Part shown: piece after piece, positions 19,202 through 28,429 of the stretch
How the letters are laid out: the number at the start of each line of letters is the position of its first letter
Position numbering within the stretch: the first letter of the stretch is position 1
NCBI RefSeq assembly: GCF_000739085.1
Contig: NZ_CP009110.1
Span: 6,696,001-6,760,000, forward strand
Length of the DNA stretch: 64,000 nt
Reading direction: 5' to 3'
Origin: Amycolatopsis methanolica 239
GTDB taxonomy: Bacteria; Actinomycetota; Actinomycetes; Mycobacteriales; Pseudonocardiaceae
The notes under the pieces: generated by a model
What the model was told of the DNA's origin: nothing
What the model saw: only the letters and a program-made list of their open reading frames with translations
Database searches by the model: none
Translations under genes and position numbers: made by a program

Positions 19202-20713
19202 CTATTCGGGGCGCACCAGCGGGAAGAGGATGGTCTCGCGGATGCCGAGGCCTGTGAGGGCCATCAGGAGACGATCGATGCCCATTCCCACGCCACCACT
19301 CGGTGGCATTCCGTACTCGAGCGCGCGCAGGAAATCCTCGTCGAGGCGCATCGCTTCGCTATCCCCGGCCGCGGCCTGGCGGGCCTGGTCCAGCAATCTT
19401 TCCCGCTCGATCACCGGGTCGACCAGCTCGGAGTATCCGGTGGCCAACTCGAATCCGCGGACGTAGAGGTCCCACTTCTCGGCCACGCCGGGCTTGGTCC
19501 GGTGCTGCCGGGTCAGCGGCGAGGTCTCGATCGGAAAATCCCGTACGAAAGTCGGCTCGTGCAGGTGATCACCGACGAGGTGCTCCCACAGTTCCTCGAC
19601 CAGCTTGCCGTGGCCGAGTTTCGGATCGACCTCCATGCCGCGCGCGGAGGCGAACCCGCGCAGCTTCTCCACCGACGTTTCCGGCGTCACTTCCTCGCCC
19701 AGCGCGTGGGACAACGAGTCGTACATGCTCAGCGACGTCCATTCGCCGGAGAGGTCGTACAGCGAGCCGTCGGCGAGCGTGACCTCGAGGCCGCCGAAAA
19801 CGGCCTGCGCCGCTTCCTGGATCAGCTCCCGGGTCATCACCGCGTTCGTGTCGTAGGTGGCGTAGGCCTCGTAGTACTCCAGCATCGCGAATTCCGGCGA
19901 ATGCGAGGAGTCGCTGCCCTCGTTGCGGAAGTTGCGGTTGATCTCGAAGACCTTCTCGATCCCGCCGACCACACACCGCTTGAGGAACAGCTCCGGCGCG
20001 ATCCGCAGGTACAGATCGATGTCGAACGCGTTCGAATGGGTGACGAACGGCCGGGCCGAGGCGCCGCCGTGCAGGGTCTGCAGCATCGGCGTTTCCACCT
20101 CGGTGAAACCCCGGCGGTGGAACGAATCCCGCAGCGAACGGACCACCGACGCGCGAGTGCGCACCACGTCGCGGGCCTGCGGGCGCAGGATCAGGTCGAC
20201 GTAGCGCTGGCGGACGCGGGTCTCCTCGGCCAGCTCCTTGTGCGCGACCGGCAGCGGGCGCAGCGCCTTCGCGGCCATCCGCCACTCGTCGGCCATGATG
20301 GACAGCTCACCGCGCTTGGACGTGATGACCTCGCCGTGCACGTAGACGTGGTCGCCGAGGTCGACGTCCGCCTTCCAGGCGGCCAGCGCTTCCTCGCCGA
20401 CGTTCGCGAGGCTGATCATCGCCTGCAGTTCGGTGCCGTCGCCTTCGCGCAGCGTCGCGAAGCACAGCTTGCCGCCGATGCGGGAGAACATGACGCGACC
20501 GGTCACGCCGACGACCTCGCCGGTGGCCGTGTCGGCGGGCAGGTCCGGGTGCGCCGCGCGCACCTGGGCGAGCGTGTGGGTACGCGGCACTTCGACCGGG
20601 TACGGCTCCACGCCCTCCGCGAGCAGCCGATCGCGCTTGGCCCGACGGACCCGCATTTGTTCGGGCAGGTCGTCAGCGGGCACCGGGCGATCCGGGGAGG
20701 GGGAATCCGTCAT
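19202..20713 (-). CDS. lysS: lysyl-tRNA synthetase, class II
   Basis: 503-residue class II LysRS charging tRNA-Lys. The N-terminal OB-fold anticodon-binding domain (about 60-170; [14 protein letters not shown]) is followed by the catalytic domain with motif 2 ([14 protein letters not shown], then LEYYEAY) and motif 3 ([11 protein letters not shown]) near the C-terminus. There is no MprF/LysX transmembrane extension, so it is the housekeeping form. It starts at ATG 20713 and lies upstream of lsr2 in the same direction, with 143 nt between them holding the lsr2 promoter. The short Pro/Asp-rich N-terminal extension (about 20 residues) is common in actinobacteria. Confidence 0.97.
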   Translation of the reverse strand: MTDSPSPDRPVPADDLPEQMRVRRAKRDRLLAEGVEPYPVEVPRTHTLAQVRAAHPDLPADTATGEVVGVTGRVMFSRIGGKLCFATLREGDGTELQAMISLANVGEEALAAWKADVDLGDHVYVHGEVITSKRGELSIMADEWRMAAKALRPLPVAHKELAEETRVRQRYVDLILRPQARDVVRTRASVVRSLRDSFHRRGFTEVETPMLQTLHGGASARPFVTHSNAFDIDLYLRIAPELFLKRCVVGGIEKVFEINRNFRNEGSDSSHSPEFAMLEYYEAYATYDTNAVMTRELIQEAAQAVFGGLEVTLADGSLYDLSGEWTSLSMYDSLSHALGEEVTPETSVEKLRGFASARGMEVDPKLGHGKLVEELWEHLVGDHLHEPTFVRDFPIETSPLTRQHRTKPGVAEKWDLYVRGFELATGYSELVDPVIERERLLDQARQAAAGDSEAMRLDEDFLRALEYGMPPSGGVGMGIDRLLMALTGLGIRETILFPLVRPE

Positions 20714-20799
20714 GCCGATAGGGTACGAACCCCCGGGACTACTAGGCCAACCGGATTACCCGTATCGACCAGCACAAGCGCACCGATAGCATCGCGCGA

Positions 20800-21555
20800 G
20801 TGAGCGAAGCCACTTCATCCGCCGATCGTGAGCTGTGGAACCGGCGGTCCCGCTCATTCGGGGGGCACGCGGACGCCTACGACGAGCACCGTCCCGATTA
20901 CCCGCTCGACGGTCTCCGCTGGGCGTTGCCGCCCGGTGCCGCGGAAGTGGTGGACCTGGCCGCCGGCACCGGCAAGCTCACCGCCGGCCTGCGTGCGCTC
21001 GGGCTGCGCGTCACGGCGGTCGAGCCCGATCCGGGCATGCGCGCCGCGTTCACGCGGCGCCACCCCGGCATCGAAGTCCTGGACGGCACGGCGGAACGGA
21101 TCCCGTTGCCCGACGCCAGTACCGACGGCGTGCTCGCCGGCCAAGCGTTCCACTGGTTCGACCCGGACGCCGCGCTCACCGAAATCGCACGGGTGCTGCG
21201 CCCTGGCGGCGTGGTCGCGGGGCTGTGGAACGGCAACGACGATTCCGTCCCGTGGGTCGCCGAATTCGCCCGCGTGTCCGGTTTCGTGCAGCGCGGCCGG
21301 TCGGTCGCGACTCTGCCCGAACACACCGCGTTCAGCGCGTTCGAGGAGAAGACGTTCCGGCACTCGCACCGCCGCACGCCCGAAAGCCTGGTCGAAACGA
21401 TCTCCACGCATTCCCATCTGCTCGTCGCGGACGATGCCGAGCGCGCGGAGACGCGGCGGCGGACGCTGGAATTCCTCCGCGCCAACCCGGCCACCGCGAA
21501 CGGCGAATTCGACCTTCCGCTGCTGACGACGGTGCTGCGCGCCGTCCGCCGCTAA
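20800..21555 (+). CDS. class I SAM-dependent methyltransferase
   Basis: 251-residue methyltransferase of the Methyltransf_11 type. Motif I is [12 protein letters not shown] (about 49-60), followed by [10 protein letters not shown] (acidic residue contacting SAM ribose) and [19 protein letters not shown] (motifs II/III). The AFHWFD string is typical of small-molecule methyltransferases. Start GTG 20800 is the first start in the 86 nt between it and lysS; no strong Shine-Dalgarno is seen, so a leaderless message is possible. It is convergent with coaX, the two stop codons overlapping by 3 nt. Substrate unknown. Confidence 0.88.
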   Translation: MSEATSSADRELWNRRSRSFGGHADAYDEHRPDYPLDGLRWALPPGAAEVVDLAAGTGKLTAGLRALGLRVTAVEPDPGMRAAFTRRHPGIEVLDGTAERIPLPDASTDGVLAGQAFHWFDPDAALTEIARVLRPGGVVAGLWNGNDDSVPWVAEFARVSGFVQRGRSVATLPEHTAFSAFEEKTFRHSHRRTPESLVETISTHSHLLVADDAERAETRRRTLEFLRANPATANGEFDLPLLTTVLRAVRR

Positions 21556-22337
21556 CGCGTCTGGCGTTCGAAGGCCAGGCGCAGGCCCAGCAGCGTCAGA
21601 TCCGGCACGTGCTCGGTGATCGTCTCCGACTCGCCGATCACCAGCGGCGCCAGCCCGCCGGTCGCGAGCACGGTGACCGGCTCGTGCGTGCGCGCGGTCA
21701 GCTCACGCACTATCCGCCGCACCAGGCCGTCGACCTGGCCCGCGAACCCGAACACGATGCCGGACTGCAGGCACTCCACGGTGTTCTTGCCGATCACCGA
21801 CCGCGGCCGGACCAGTTCGACCTTGCGCAGCGCCGCCGCGCGCGAGGCCAGCGCGTCGACCGAGATCTCGATGCCGGGCGCGAACGCGCCGCCGAGGAAC
21901 TCGCCCTTCGCGGAGATCACGTCCACGTTGGTCGAGGTCCCGAAGTCCACCACGACGCACGCCGTGCGGTACAGGTGGTGCGCGGCGAGCGTGTTGACCA
22001 GCCGGTCCGCGCCCACCTCCCGCGGGCTGTCGACCAGCAGCGGCACGCCGGTGCGCACCCCGGGCTCGACGACGACCTTCGGCACCCGCGCGTAGTAGCG
22101 GCCGAGCATCACCCGCATCTCGCGCAGCACGGCGGGCACGGTGGACAACGCGCTGATCCCGGTGATCGCGTCGGCGTGCTCGCCGAGCAGGCCGCGCATG
22201 GTCAGCGCCAGCTCGTCGGCGGTCATCTGCGCGTCGGTCCGCATCCGCCAGTCGCCGACGAGCTTGGCCGCGTCCCCACGGCCCTCGTACAGGCCGAGCA
22301 CGATGTTCGTGTTGCCGACGTCGATCGCCAGGAGCAA
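21552..22337 (-). CDS. coaX: type III pantothenate kinase
   Basis: 261-residue CoaX, the first step of CoA synthesis (pantothenate to 4'-phosphopantothenate), insensitive to CoA feedback. It has the ASKHA phosphate-binding motif DVGNTN (residues 6-11), GADRL and the second phosphate loop FGTST. It is last in a minus-strand group DUF2520-panC-panD-coaX; the gap to panD is 6 nt. Its stop overlaps that of the convergent methyltransferase gene. In mycobacteria this CoaX is reported as non-essential beside CoaA, so activity here is probable but not certain. Confidence 0.95.
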   Translation of the reverse strand: MLLAIDVGNTNIVLGLYEGRGDAAKLVGDWRMRTDAQMTADELALTMRGLLGEHADAITGISALSTVPAVLREMRVMLGRYYARVPKVVVEPGVRTGVPLLVDSPREVGADRLVNTLAAHHLYRTACVVVDFGTSTNVDVISAKGEFLGGAFAPGIEISVDALASRAAALRKVELVRPRSVIGKNTVECLQSGIVFGFAGQVDGLVRRIVRELTARTHEPVTVLATGGLAPLVIGESETITEHVPDLTLLGLRLAFERQTR

Positions 22338-22343
22338 GGGAGT

Positions 22344-22841
22344 TCAGCTCTCGGCGTGCAGCAGCGCGTCGAGCCGTGCGGCGTCGACGGTTTCGGCGAC
22401 CGGGAACGGGTTCTCCCGGTCCGGCGACGCGATGGGGATGCTGCCGCTCACCAGGCCGGAGCCGTCGGGCGCGTGCCCGGGGTCGCTGCCCTCGTGCTTG
22501 ATCCGGTTCTCGTCGTCGACGAACACGATCCGCGGCTGGTAGGTGGCCGCCTCGGCGTTGTCCATCTGCCCGTAGGAGATCAGGATGACCAGGTCGCCCG
22601 GGTGCACGAGGTGCGCGGCGGCGCCGTTGATGCCGATGACGCCGCTGTCCCGCTCGCCCGGGATCACGTAGGTCTCCAGCCGCGCGCCGTTCGTGACGTC
22701 CACAATGGCCACCAGCTCGCCCGGCAGCAGATCGGCCGCCTCCATCAGCGTCTCGTCGATCGTGACCGACCCGACGTAGTGCAGGTTGGCCTGGGTGACC
22801 GTCGCGCGATGGATCTTCGACTTCAGCATCGTGCGGTACAT
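22344..22841 (-). CDS. panD: aspartate 1-decarboxylase
   Basis: 165-residue PanD proenzyme making beta-alanine from aspartate for pantothenate. The self-cleavage pair Gly24-Ser25 (YVGSVTID) that generates the pyruvoyl cofactor is present, with Tyr22 and Arg-rich active-site residues around [17 protein letters not shown]. The usual length is about 125-140; here a C-terminal extension of about 25 residues ([13 protein letters not shown]...) is present. Mycobacterial PanD also has a C-terminal tail, involved in pyrazinoic-acid sensitivity and ClpC1 degradation, which is notable because clpC is nearby; transfer of that mechanism is inference. Two nt separate it from panC. Confidence 0.96.
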   Translation of the reverse strand: MYRTMLKSKIHRATVTQANLHYVGSVTIDETLMEAADLLPGELVAIVDVTNGARLETYVIPGERDSGVIGINGAAAHLVHPGDLVILISYGQMDNAEAATYQPRIVFVDDENRIKHEGSDPGHAPDGSGLVSGSIPIASPDRENPFPVAETVDAARLDALLHAES

Positions 22842-22843
22842 GG

Positions 22844-23728
22844 TTATCCCTCTTCCTCCGACGCGCCCAGCACCACCGGGACGTTGTCGATCAGCCGGGT
22901 CCGCCCGACCCGGGCGGCGATCAGCAACCGTGCTTCCCCATCGACGGGTGCGGGACCGAGATCGGTTCCCCGCAATTCGAGGTAATCCACGTCGACCTCC
23001 GGGCGGGCGGCCAGCGTCGCGCGCGCCGCCGCGAGGACCGCGTCCCCGCCCTTCGGTCCGGAATGCCCGCCTGCCGCGAGCGCCGCGGACAGCACCACGG
23101 CGGCTTCCCGCTGTTCGGGCGAGAGGTAGACGTTGCGCGAGGACAGGGCCAGGCCGTCGGACTCCCGGACCGTCGGCACCCCGATCACGCGGACGTCGAG
23201 GTTCAGGTCGCGCACCATCCGCTTGATCAGGACCAGCTGCTGGTAGTCCTTCTCGCCGAAGAACGCGAAGTCCGGCGTGACGATGTTGAACAGCTTCGCC
23301 ACCACCGTCAGCACACCGCCGAAGTGGCCGGGGCGGTGGGCGCCCTCCAGTTCGTCGCCGAGCGGGCCCGGGTGCAGGGTCACCGCGTGACCGTCGGCGT
23401 AGAGGTCGCCGACCTTGGGCACGAACGCGATCTCCACACCGTCCTCGGCGAGGATCTCCAGGTCCCGCTCCAGCGGCCGCGGATAGGCGTCGAAGTCCTC
23501 GCCCTCGCCGAACTGGAGGGGGTTCACGAAGATCGACACGGCGACGACGGTGTTCGGCAGGCGCTTGGCGCGGCGGATCAGCTCGCGGTGACCGGCGTGC
23601 AGCGCGCCCATGGTCGGCACCAGCGCGACCTTGCGGCCCACCGAGTGCAGCGCCGCGGTGACCCGGTGCACGTCGCCGGGTGTCTGGTAGGTGTTCAGCT
23701 GCCCGCGGCTGAATTTCGGTGTGGTCAC
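22844..23728 (-). CDS. panC: pantothenate synthetase
   Basis: 294-residue PanC ligating pantoate and beta-alanine with ATP. It carries the nucleotidyl-transferase HxGH-type motif [25 protein letters not shown] (pantoate site), GEKDYQQ, and the SSRNVYL loop. It starts at ATG 23728, overlapping the last 4 nt of the DUF2520 gene upstream, and is followed directly by panD. With coaX the operon runs from pantoate plus aspartate to phosphopantothenate. Confidence 0.97.
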   Translation of the reverse strand: MTTPKFSRGQLNTYQTPGDVHRVTAALHSVGRKVALVPTMGALHAGHRELIRRAKRLPNTVVAVSIFVNPLQFGEGEDFDAYPRPLERDLEILAEDGVEIAFVPKVGDLYADGHAVTLHPGPLGDELEGAHRPGHFGGVLTVVAKLFNIVTPDFAFFGEKDYQQLVLIKRMVRDLNLDVRVIGVPTVRESDGLALSSRNVYLSPEQREAAVVLSAALAAGGHSGPKGGDAVLAAARATLAARPEVDVDYLELRGTDLGPAPVDGEARLLIAARVGRTRLIDNVPVVLGASEEEG

Positions 23729-24618
23729 GGGTTTTCCGGCCTTTCCAGAAGTTCGGTGATCTCGGCGGCGGCGCCGGCGTCGAGCAGGCCGGCCGCTTCG
23801 GCTCGCTGCGCGGTGCGCCGGGCGAGCGAGGTGTAGGCGGGCACGATCGCGGGCTCGGTGGCTTCGAGCACGCCGAGGTGCTTGCGCAGGGTACCGGTGT
23901 CGCCGCGGGCGACCGGACCGGTCAGTGCTCGGTCGCCGTGCCGCAGCGCGTTGTCCAGCGCCGCCGACAGCAACGGGCCGAGCATGCGCTCGGCGTCGCC
24001 GATCCCCGCGCCGCGCAACAGGTCCGCGCAGTCGTCGACGAGCGTGATCAGGTGGTTGGCACCGTGCGCGAGCGCCGCGTGGTACAGCGCCCTGGCGGCT
24101 TCCGGCACCCGCACCGGTTCCGCGCCCATCTCGACGGTCAGCGCCTCACCGACGCTCCACGCGGCCTCGTCGTCGGCCGCGGCGGTGACACCGACGCTGC
24201 AGGCGGTCAGCCGGTCGAGGTCCTCGGAGCGGCCGGTGAAGGTCATGACCGGGTGCAGGGCCAGCGGCAGCGCACCGGCCGCGGCGGCGGGGGCCAGCAC
24301 GTCGAGGCCGTGCGCGCCGGAGGTGTGGATGACGATCTGGCCGGGGCGCCAGGAACCGGTGGCGGCCAGACCGCGGACCAGGCCGGCGAGTTCGTCGTCG
24401 GGCACGGCCAGCAGCACCAGGTCCGCGGCCGCGGCGACCTCGTCGGGCGGTTTGAGCGGAACACCCGGGAGCATGCGCTCGGCGCGGGCCTGGGAAGCGG
24501 CGGAAATACCGGAGGCGGCGACCACCGTGTGCCCGGACCGGGTCAGCGCGGCGCCGACGACGCTGCCCACGCGGCCGGCGGAGATCACTCCGACACCGAG
24601 CCTGGCGGGACGACTCAC
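23725..24618 (-). CDS. Rossmann-fold DUF2520 oxidoreductase-like protein
   Basis: 297-residue protein with an N-terminal NAD(P)-binding Rossmann fold ([16 protein letters not shown], residues 9-24, then [11 protein letters not shown]) and a C-terminal helical DUF2520 domain (from about 150, with [17 protein letters not shown]). This architecture resembles ketopantoate reductases and 6-phosphogluconate-type dehydrogenases. It is first in the operon with panC, panD and coaX, overlapping panC by 4 nt; the same pair occurs in M. tuberculosis (Rv3603c-Rv3602c). No panE or panB lies in this window, so a role as ketopantoate reductase is a reasonable but unproved inference. Confidence 0.85.
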   Translation of the reverse strand: MSRPARLGVGVISAGRVGSVVGAALTRSGHTVVAASGISAASQARAERMLPGVPLKPPDEVAAAADLVLLAVPDDELAGLVRGLAATGSWRPGQIVIHTSGAHGLDVLAPAAAAGALPLALHPVMTFTGRSEDLDRLTACSVGVTAAADDEAAWSVGEALTVEMGAEPVRVPEAARALYHAALAHGANHLITLVDDCADLLRGAGIGDAERMLGPLLSAALDNALRHGDRALTGPVARGDTGTLRKHLGVLEATEPAIVPAYTSLARRTAQRAEAAGLLDAGAAAEITELLERPENP

Positions 24619-24725
24619 GGCGTGCCCCTGTGGACGCTCATGGCAGCAGAACTCCTCAGCTCGTTCCAGTCCCGCTCCGTTCGCGGGTACCGGACGACGG
24701 GGCGAGAGTAGCTCGCGGAAACGCT

Positions 24726-24763
24726 CCGGGTCGGCGGCGGGTGACCAGCTTCACCCGACCCGG
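24726..24763 (-). terminator. hairpin downstream of the PrsW gene
   Basis: CGGGTGA (24738-24744) pairs with TCACCCG (24751-24757) over a 6-nt loop, and flanking ccgggt/acccgg can extend it past a bulge. It lies just upstream of 24765, where the PrsW-like gene ends on the minus strand, and would terminate it. Confidence 0.55.
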
Positions 24764-24764
24764 T

Positions 24765-25898
24765 TTACCCGGTACGAGTGCCTTCACCCGCCAGCCGGAC
24801 CGCGTCGGCGCGGGCCGCGCGCAGCGCGGCCAGCAGTTCCCGCTTGCGCTTGTCGTGGTCCGGGGTCTCCTTGCGGCGGCGCAGGAACGCGAGTTCGGTC
24901 ACGCTGGCCTGATAACGCGCCACGGCTTTCGCGGCCTCACGGCCGGACTGCTGCCTGGCCTGCCGCCGCCACTCGCGGCGGCCGGCGAGCGTGGACAGCA
25001 GCTCGACCTCCGACGGGGCGACCAGCCGCGCCTGGACCATCGCGGGCAGGGCGGCGGTGACGATGCGTTGTTCGCGGCGGCGCTGCAGGAGGACGAGCAT
25101 CACGACCGCGATGAACATCGGGACCATGATCAGGAAGTAGACGTTGAGGAACGTCTGCGCCCCGCCGAGGACCGCCGCACCGTTCCACAGGGCGTGCAGC
25201 AGGACGGCGCCCAGGTAGGCGCCGAGCGGGGCGAGGATCTTGACGGCCCGGTTGTCGGCGCGGGCGGCGTAGCCGAGGCCGATGCCGGTGATCGCGGCGA
25301 ACAGCGGGTGCGTGAACGGCGACAGCACACCGCGCAGCACGAACGCGGCGATCACGCCGGTGCTGGTGGCGTCGCCGAAGCCGTAGTCGGCGAAGGCGCG
25401 GCCGAAGTAGTAGATGTTCTCGGTGAACGCGAAGCCGGCCGCGGTGAACCCCGCGTAGACGATGCCGTCGATGACCCCGTCGAACTCGTCGGCCCGGCGC
25501 AGCAGGACGGCGAGCACGAACGAGGCCTTCGCGGCCTCCTCGACGAGCGGGGCGGACAGGAGCGCGCTGAGCTTGCTGCCGCTGCCCTCGCCGAGCAGCA
25601 GGTCGCCCACCGTTTCGGCGGTGTTGTTGATCAGCAGGGCGGTGATCGCGGCGAGGCACGCGCCCCAGAAGAAGGCGACCAGGAGGAACTTCGCCGGCTC
25701 CGGTTCCCAGCGGTCGACCCACAGGATGGTCGCCACGACGACCGCGACGGGAACGAGCGCCGCGGCGACGCCGATGGCCACCGCGAGGGGCCCGACCTGC
25801 ACGGTGACCAGGCCGAGAACGGTCAGGCCGCACACGGCCAGGATGACGAGGCCGAGCACGGGCAGGAGCACGGTGAGCCTGCGAGGGGGTGCCGTCAC
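24765..25898 (-). CDS. PrsW-family intramembrane metalloprotease
   Basis: 377-residue polytopic membrane protein. The PrsW/CAAX-protease-like signature is clear: the EE pair in PLVEEAAKA, the FTENIYYF segment, His in SPFTHPLFAAITG, and LLHALWNG. About nine hydrophobic segments span residues 10-290, and a charged cytoplasmic tail of about 90 residues (helical, Arg/Lys-rich) follows. PrsW cleaves anti-sigma factors in Bacillus; the target here is unknown. Start GTG 25898 (VTAPPRRLTVLL) is placed at the onset of the family match; an upstream GTG 25919 is also possible. It lies between the pantothenate genes and an Rv3604c-like gene. Confidence 0.87.
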   Translation of the reverse strand: MTAPPRRLTVLLPVLGLVILAVCGLTVLGLVTVQVGPLAVAIGVAAALVPVAVVVATILWVDRWEPEPAKFLLVAFFWGACLAAITALLINNTAETVGDLLLGEGSGSKLSALLSAPLVEEAAKASFVLAVLLRRADEFDGVIDGIVYAGFTAAGFAFTENIYYFGRAFADYGFGDATSTGVIAAFVLRGVLSPFTHPLFAAITGIGLGYAARADNRAVKILAPLGAYLGAVLLHALWNGAAVLGGAQTFLNVYFLIMVPMFIAVVMLVLLQRRREQRIVTAALPAMVQARLVAPSEVELLSTLAGRREWRRQARQQSGREAAKAVARYQASVTELAFLRRRKETPDHDKRKRELLAALRAARADAVRLAGEGTRTG

Positions 25899-26044
25899 AG
25901 CCCGGCACTCTACGGTGACTGACTGCGGGGGCGGTCGGGGTGGGCGGGGGTCTCGGGTGGCCGGGCAGCGCGGGGGCGCCATGGGCGACCACATGGACGA
26001 CTGGGCTGCCAGTCGGCCGCGAAGGAACAAGGGCCCCGGCGGGC

Positions 26045-26124
26045 GGAACCGCCTGGTTCAGAGCCGCCGCCGCGGAACCACCGTGGTTCAATCCCCCCGC
26101 CGCCGCGGAATCGTGGTGGGTTGA
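26045..26124. repeat. three short imperfect repeats in intergenic DNA
   Basis: GGAACC-gcc-TGGTTCA (26045-26060), GGAACCACCGTGGTTCA (26074-26090) and a decayed copy (26107-26124) recur every 29-33 nt, separated by CCGCCGCCGC runs. The middle copy is itself a dyad (GAACCA/TGGTTC). The 265-base gap 25899-26163 that holds them shows no convincing gene. Confidence 0.5.
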
Positions 26125-26140
26125 GCTGGCAGCGCCGCGG

Positions 26141-26158
26141 TTCCCGGCAATCCGGGAA
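26141..26158 (-). terminator. small hairpin after the Rv3604c-like gene
   Basis: TTCCCGG (26141-26147) and CCGGGAA (26152-26158) with a 4-nt loop lie 5 nt beyond the stop codon of the minus-strand membrane protein gene. Confidence 0.5.
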
Positions 26159-26163
26159 AGTGG

Positions 26164-27837
26164 TCAGTCCTCGGCGCGGCGGCGACGTCGGGGCGTTGCC
26201 GTTTTGCCGTTGGCTGCCAGTAGTTCGCTCACCGAGCGGCCGGCGGAGTGGGAACCCGTGTCCTCCTCCACCGCCGCGCGGCGGCCGCGTGGGGTTTCCG
26301 GCTCGGGCTTGGCCCGGCGGCCGGTGCTCGCCCACGTGGCGGCTTCGTCGTCGGGGCGGTGGCGGCGGCCCGTGGGCGTCTCGTCCGCCGCGCGATGGCC
26401 CGTCGCTTCAGCGCTGCGACGGCCCGTGGACGACTCATCGGTCGCCCGGTGGCCCGTCGCCTCGGCGCTGCGTCGGCCCGAGATCGCGGCGGCGGAGCGG
26501 TACCCGGTCGACTCCGCGGAGCGACGTCCGGCGACCGCGGCGCTCGCGCTCGATCGGCGCGCCGGGGCTTCCGCCTCCGCGGCCACCGAAAGCCGCGGCA
26601 GTGCCTCGGCCTCGGGAGCGCGCTCCGCGCCTCGACGGCCCGCCTCGGCCTCCGGCGTCCGCAGGCTCGCGGGCACATCGGCGTCCGAACGCAGCCCGGG
26701 CGGCGCCTCGTCGGCGTCCGGCACCCGCGGCGCCTCGTCGGGGCGGCGACGCCGGCCGGCGGGAGCCTCGTCGTCCTCCGCGCGACGCCGACGGCCACCC
26801 GGCCTGCCCTGCTGCGCCAGCCGCCGGACCTCGACCGGCAACGTCTCGTTGACCACCGGGTGGTCCTCGGGGACCACCGGCGACGGCTCCGGCTCCACGG
26901 GCCGCGTCACGCGGGTCGGGAACGCCGCCGACAGGTCGGTCGCCGAACGCTCGGCTCGCGGCGTCCAGTCCGGATCGACGGCCTTGGCGACCTGCGTCGG
27001 CTGCTCCACCCGCTGCGGTTCACGCTTGACCGGCGTCGTCGCGGCTGTCGGGCGCCCCCGGTCGGGGCGGCTCGGCGCGGGACGGCTCGGCTCGACGGGC
27101 CGGGTCTGCGGGCGTTCCGGCTTCTTCGCCGCCGGCTGCACGCGTGTGCGGTCGGGGTCGACGGGCTCGGCGTTGGCGACCCGGCGGACGGGGAGGTCCA
27201 TCGACACCTCGGGCCGCCGCGGCTCCGGCGCGCTCGGGCGGCCGCCTGCGCGCACCGGCTCCTTCTCCCGCACCCGCTCGATGAACTCGGTCGGCCGGTC
27301 GGTGATCTCCCGCTTCTTCGCCGCGGTGATCTGCGGCGGCTGGCTCGTGCCGGACTCGACGACCCGCTGCTCCTCGTGCAGCGCCCGCATCCGGGTCGCC
27401 TGCGCGGTCAGCGCGACGCGCTCCAGCAGCACCTCGCCACCGAACAGGCTCTGCAGGTTGTCCCGCAGGGAAGCGATTTCCGTGCGCAGCGCGTCCAGTT
27501 CGCTGCGGGACTCGGACTCGACCCGTTGCCGCGTCTCGGCTTCGACCTCCAGCTCGAACTCGCGCCGCGCGGCGATCTCGCGTTCGAGCTCCAGCTCGTA
27601 GACCTCCTGCGCCTGTGCGACGGCCTCATCGGTGTTCGTCGCCTGGCGGCGGTAGCGCACGGCGAGGAACGCGCCGATCAGGGCCGCCCACAACGCGGCG
27701 ACGATCCCCAGCCGCAGGTAGCGGATGTCGTCGGCGACCACCAGCGGAATCGTGGCGCCGACCGCGAGGACCAGGCCGATGAGAAACCACGGCCTGCCCA
27801 CGACGCGGCCGCGCGTCTCGTCACCCTCGCCAGTCAT
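26164..27837 (-). CDS. repeat-rich Ala/Arg/Pro membrane protein (Rv3604c-like, DUF6779 type)
   Basis: 557 residues. Two transmembrane helices near the N-terminus (about 13-35 and 42-62) are followed by a coiled coil (residues 70-140, heptads rich in E, L and R) and a long disordered tail of Pro, Arg, Glu and Ala. The tail contains tandem 17-18-residue repeats beginning GRRSAE(A/S)TG(H/Y)R, three in a row, then a degenerate one. The layout matches Rv3604c of M. tuberculosis (transmembrane, Ala/Arg/Pro-rich), which also precedes the folate genes. Start ATG 27837; a GTG three codons upstream is possible. No enzymatic domain is visible; a role at the membrane or divisome scaffold is a guess only. 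Confidence 0.8.
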   Translation of the reverse strand: MTGEGDETRGRVVGRPWFLIGLVLAVGATIPLVVADDIRYLRLGIVAALWAALIGAFLAVRYRRQATNTDEAVAQAQEVYELELEREIAARREFELEVEAETRQRVESESRSELDALRTEIASLRDNLQSLFGGEVLLERVALTAQATRMRALHEEQRVVESGTSQPPQITAAKKREITDRPTEFIERVREKEPVRAGGRPSAPEPRRPEVSMDLPVRRVANAEPVDPDRTRVQPAAKKPERPQTRPVEPSRPAPSRPDRGRPTAATTPVKREPQRVEQPTQVAKAVDPDWTPRAERSATDLSAAFPTRVTRPVEPEPSPVVPEDHPVVNETLPVEVRRLAQQGRPGGRRRRAEDDEAPAGRRRRPDEAPRVPDADEAPPGLRSDADVPASLRTPEAEAGRRGAERAPEAEALPRLSVAAEAEAPARRSSASAAVAGRRSAESTGYRSAAAISGRRSAEATGHRATDESSTGRRSAEATGHRAADETPTGRRHRPDDEAATWASTGRRAKPEPETPRGRRAAVEEDTGSHSAGRSVSELLAANGKTATPRRRRRAED

Positions 27838-27906
27838 GACCAACACCGTACCCGCTAGTTATGCGTCCGAGACCTAGTTGGTACTTCGAGCGGTCGGTTC
27901 TCAGCG

Positions 27907-28368
27907 TTAACCGGTCGGGTGATGATCGGGATCACTTTCGTCGTCTTCCGGCGTGCGGCAGCAGTGCTCGAGCCAGAGCGCCGCGGCAATCAACACGGCC
28001 GCGCACACCGCTCCGATCGCGACACTGCGGAGGTCGCTCGACGCCGCGGCCAGCTCCGACGCGCGCGGGATCAACGCGCCGGCGATCCCGGCCCACGCGC
28101 CGAGCATGATCGCGCCGAGCAGCGACGAGGCCTTCGCGAGCGCGACCGTGCGCGCCGCCGAGACCGAGTTGACGAGCCGGCCGGACCGGACCCGCGACCG
28201 CATCACGAAGGCCAGTGCGACTTCGATCACCGCGAGCACGAACAGCGTGACGCCGACCGGCCGCGGCAGGCGGGGCAGGTCCCCGTAGGCGAACCTGAAC
28301 AGCAGGTACGCGGCCACGAGCCCGACCAGCCCGGCGATCACCAGCTCTCGGGGCCGGGTGAAGTGCAT
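27907..28368 (-). CDS. DUF3180 membrane protein (Rv3605c-like)
   Basis: 153-residue integral membrane protein with four predicted helices (about 9-27, 38-55, 78-100 and 115-135) and a short acidic/His tail (DDESDPDHH). It matches the DUF3180 family found in actinobacteria beside folK, as Rv3605c is in M. tuberculosis. Here a MerR gene has been inserted between it and folK, so it is no longer in the folate transcript. Start ATG 28368 (MHFTRPRELVIAGL) is chosen because the family starts here. Function unknown. Confidence 0.82.
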   Translation of the reverse strand: MHFTRPRELVIAGLVGLVAAYLLFRFAYGDLPRLPRPVGVTLFVLAVIEVALAFVMRSRVRSGRLVNSVSAARTVALAKASSLLGAIMLGAWAGIAGALIPRASELAAASSDLRSVAIGAVCAAVLIAAALWLEHCCRTPEDDESDPDHHPTG

Positions 28369-28400
28369 ACCGCCACGGTACCCAGGTGATCGTGGCACAG

Positions 28401-28424
28401 TTGACTCTCCACCGGCTGGAGGGT
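28401..28424 (+). promoter_or_regulatory. candidate MerR-type operator
   Basis: TTGACT (28401-28406) overlaps a near-perfect dyad ACTCTCCA-ccggc-TGGAGGGT (28404-28424; 7 of 8 pairs) directly before the MerR gene's ATG at 28430. Dyads of this form bind MerR proteins, but a -10 placed 19 nt from the -35 would overlap the start codon. Confidence 0.5.
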
Positions 28425-28429
28425 TGAGC

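Noticed and set aside
26045-26124. Regular GGAACC/TGGTTC repeats as a possible CRISPR array
   Set aside because: Only three imperfect 17-nt copies with GC-rich, near-identical spacers and no cas genes nearby.
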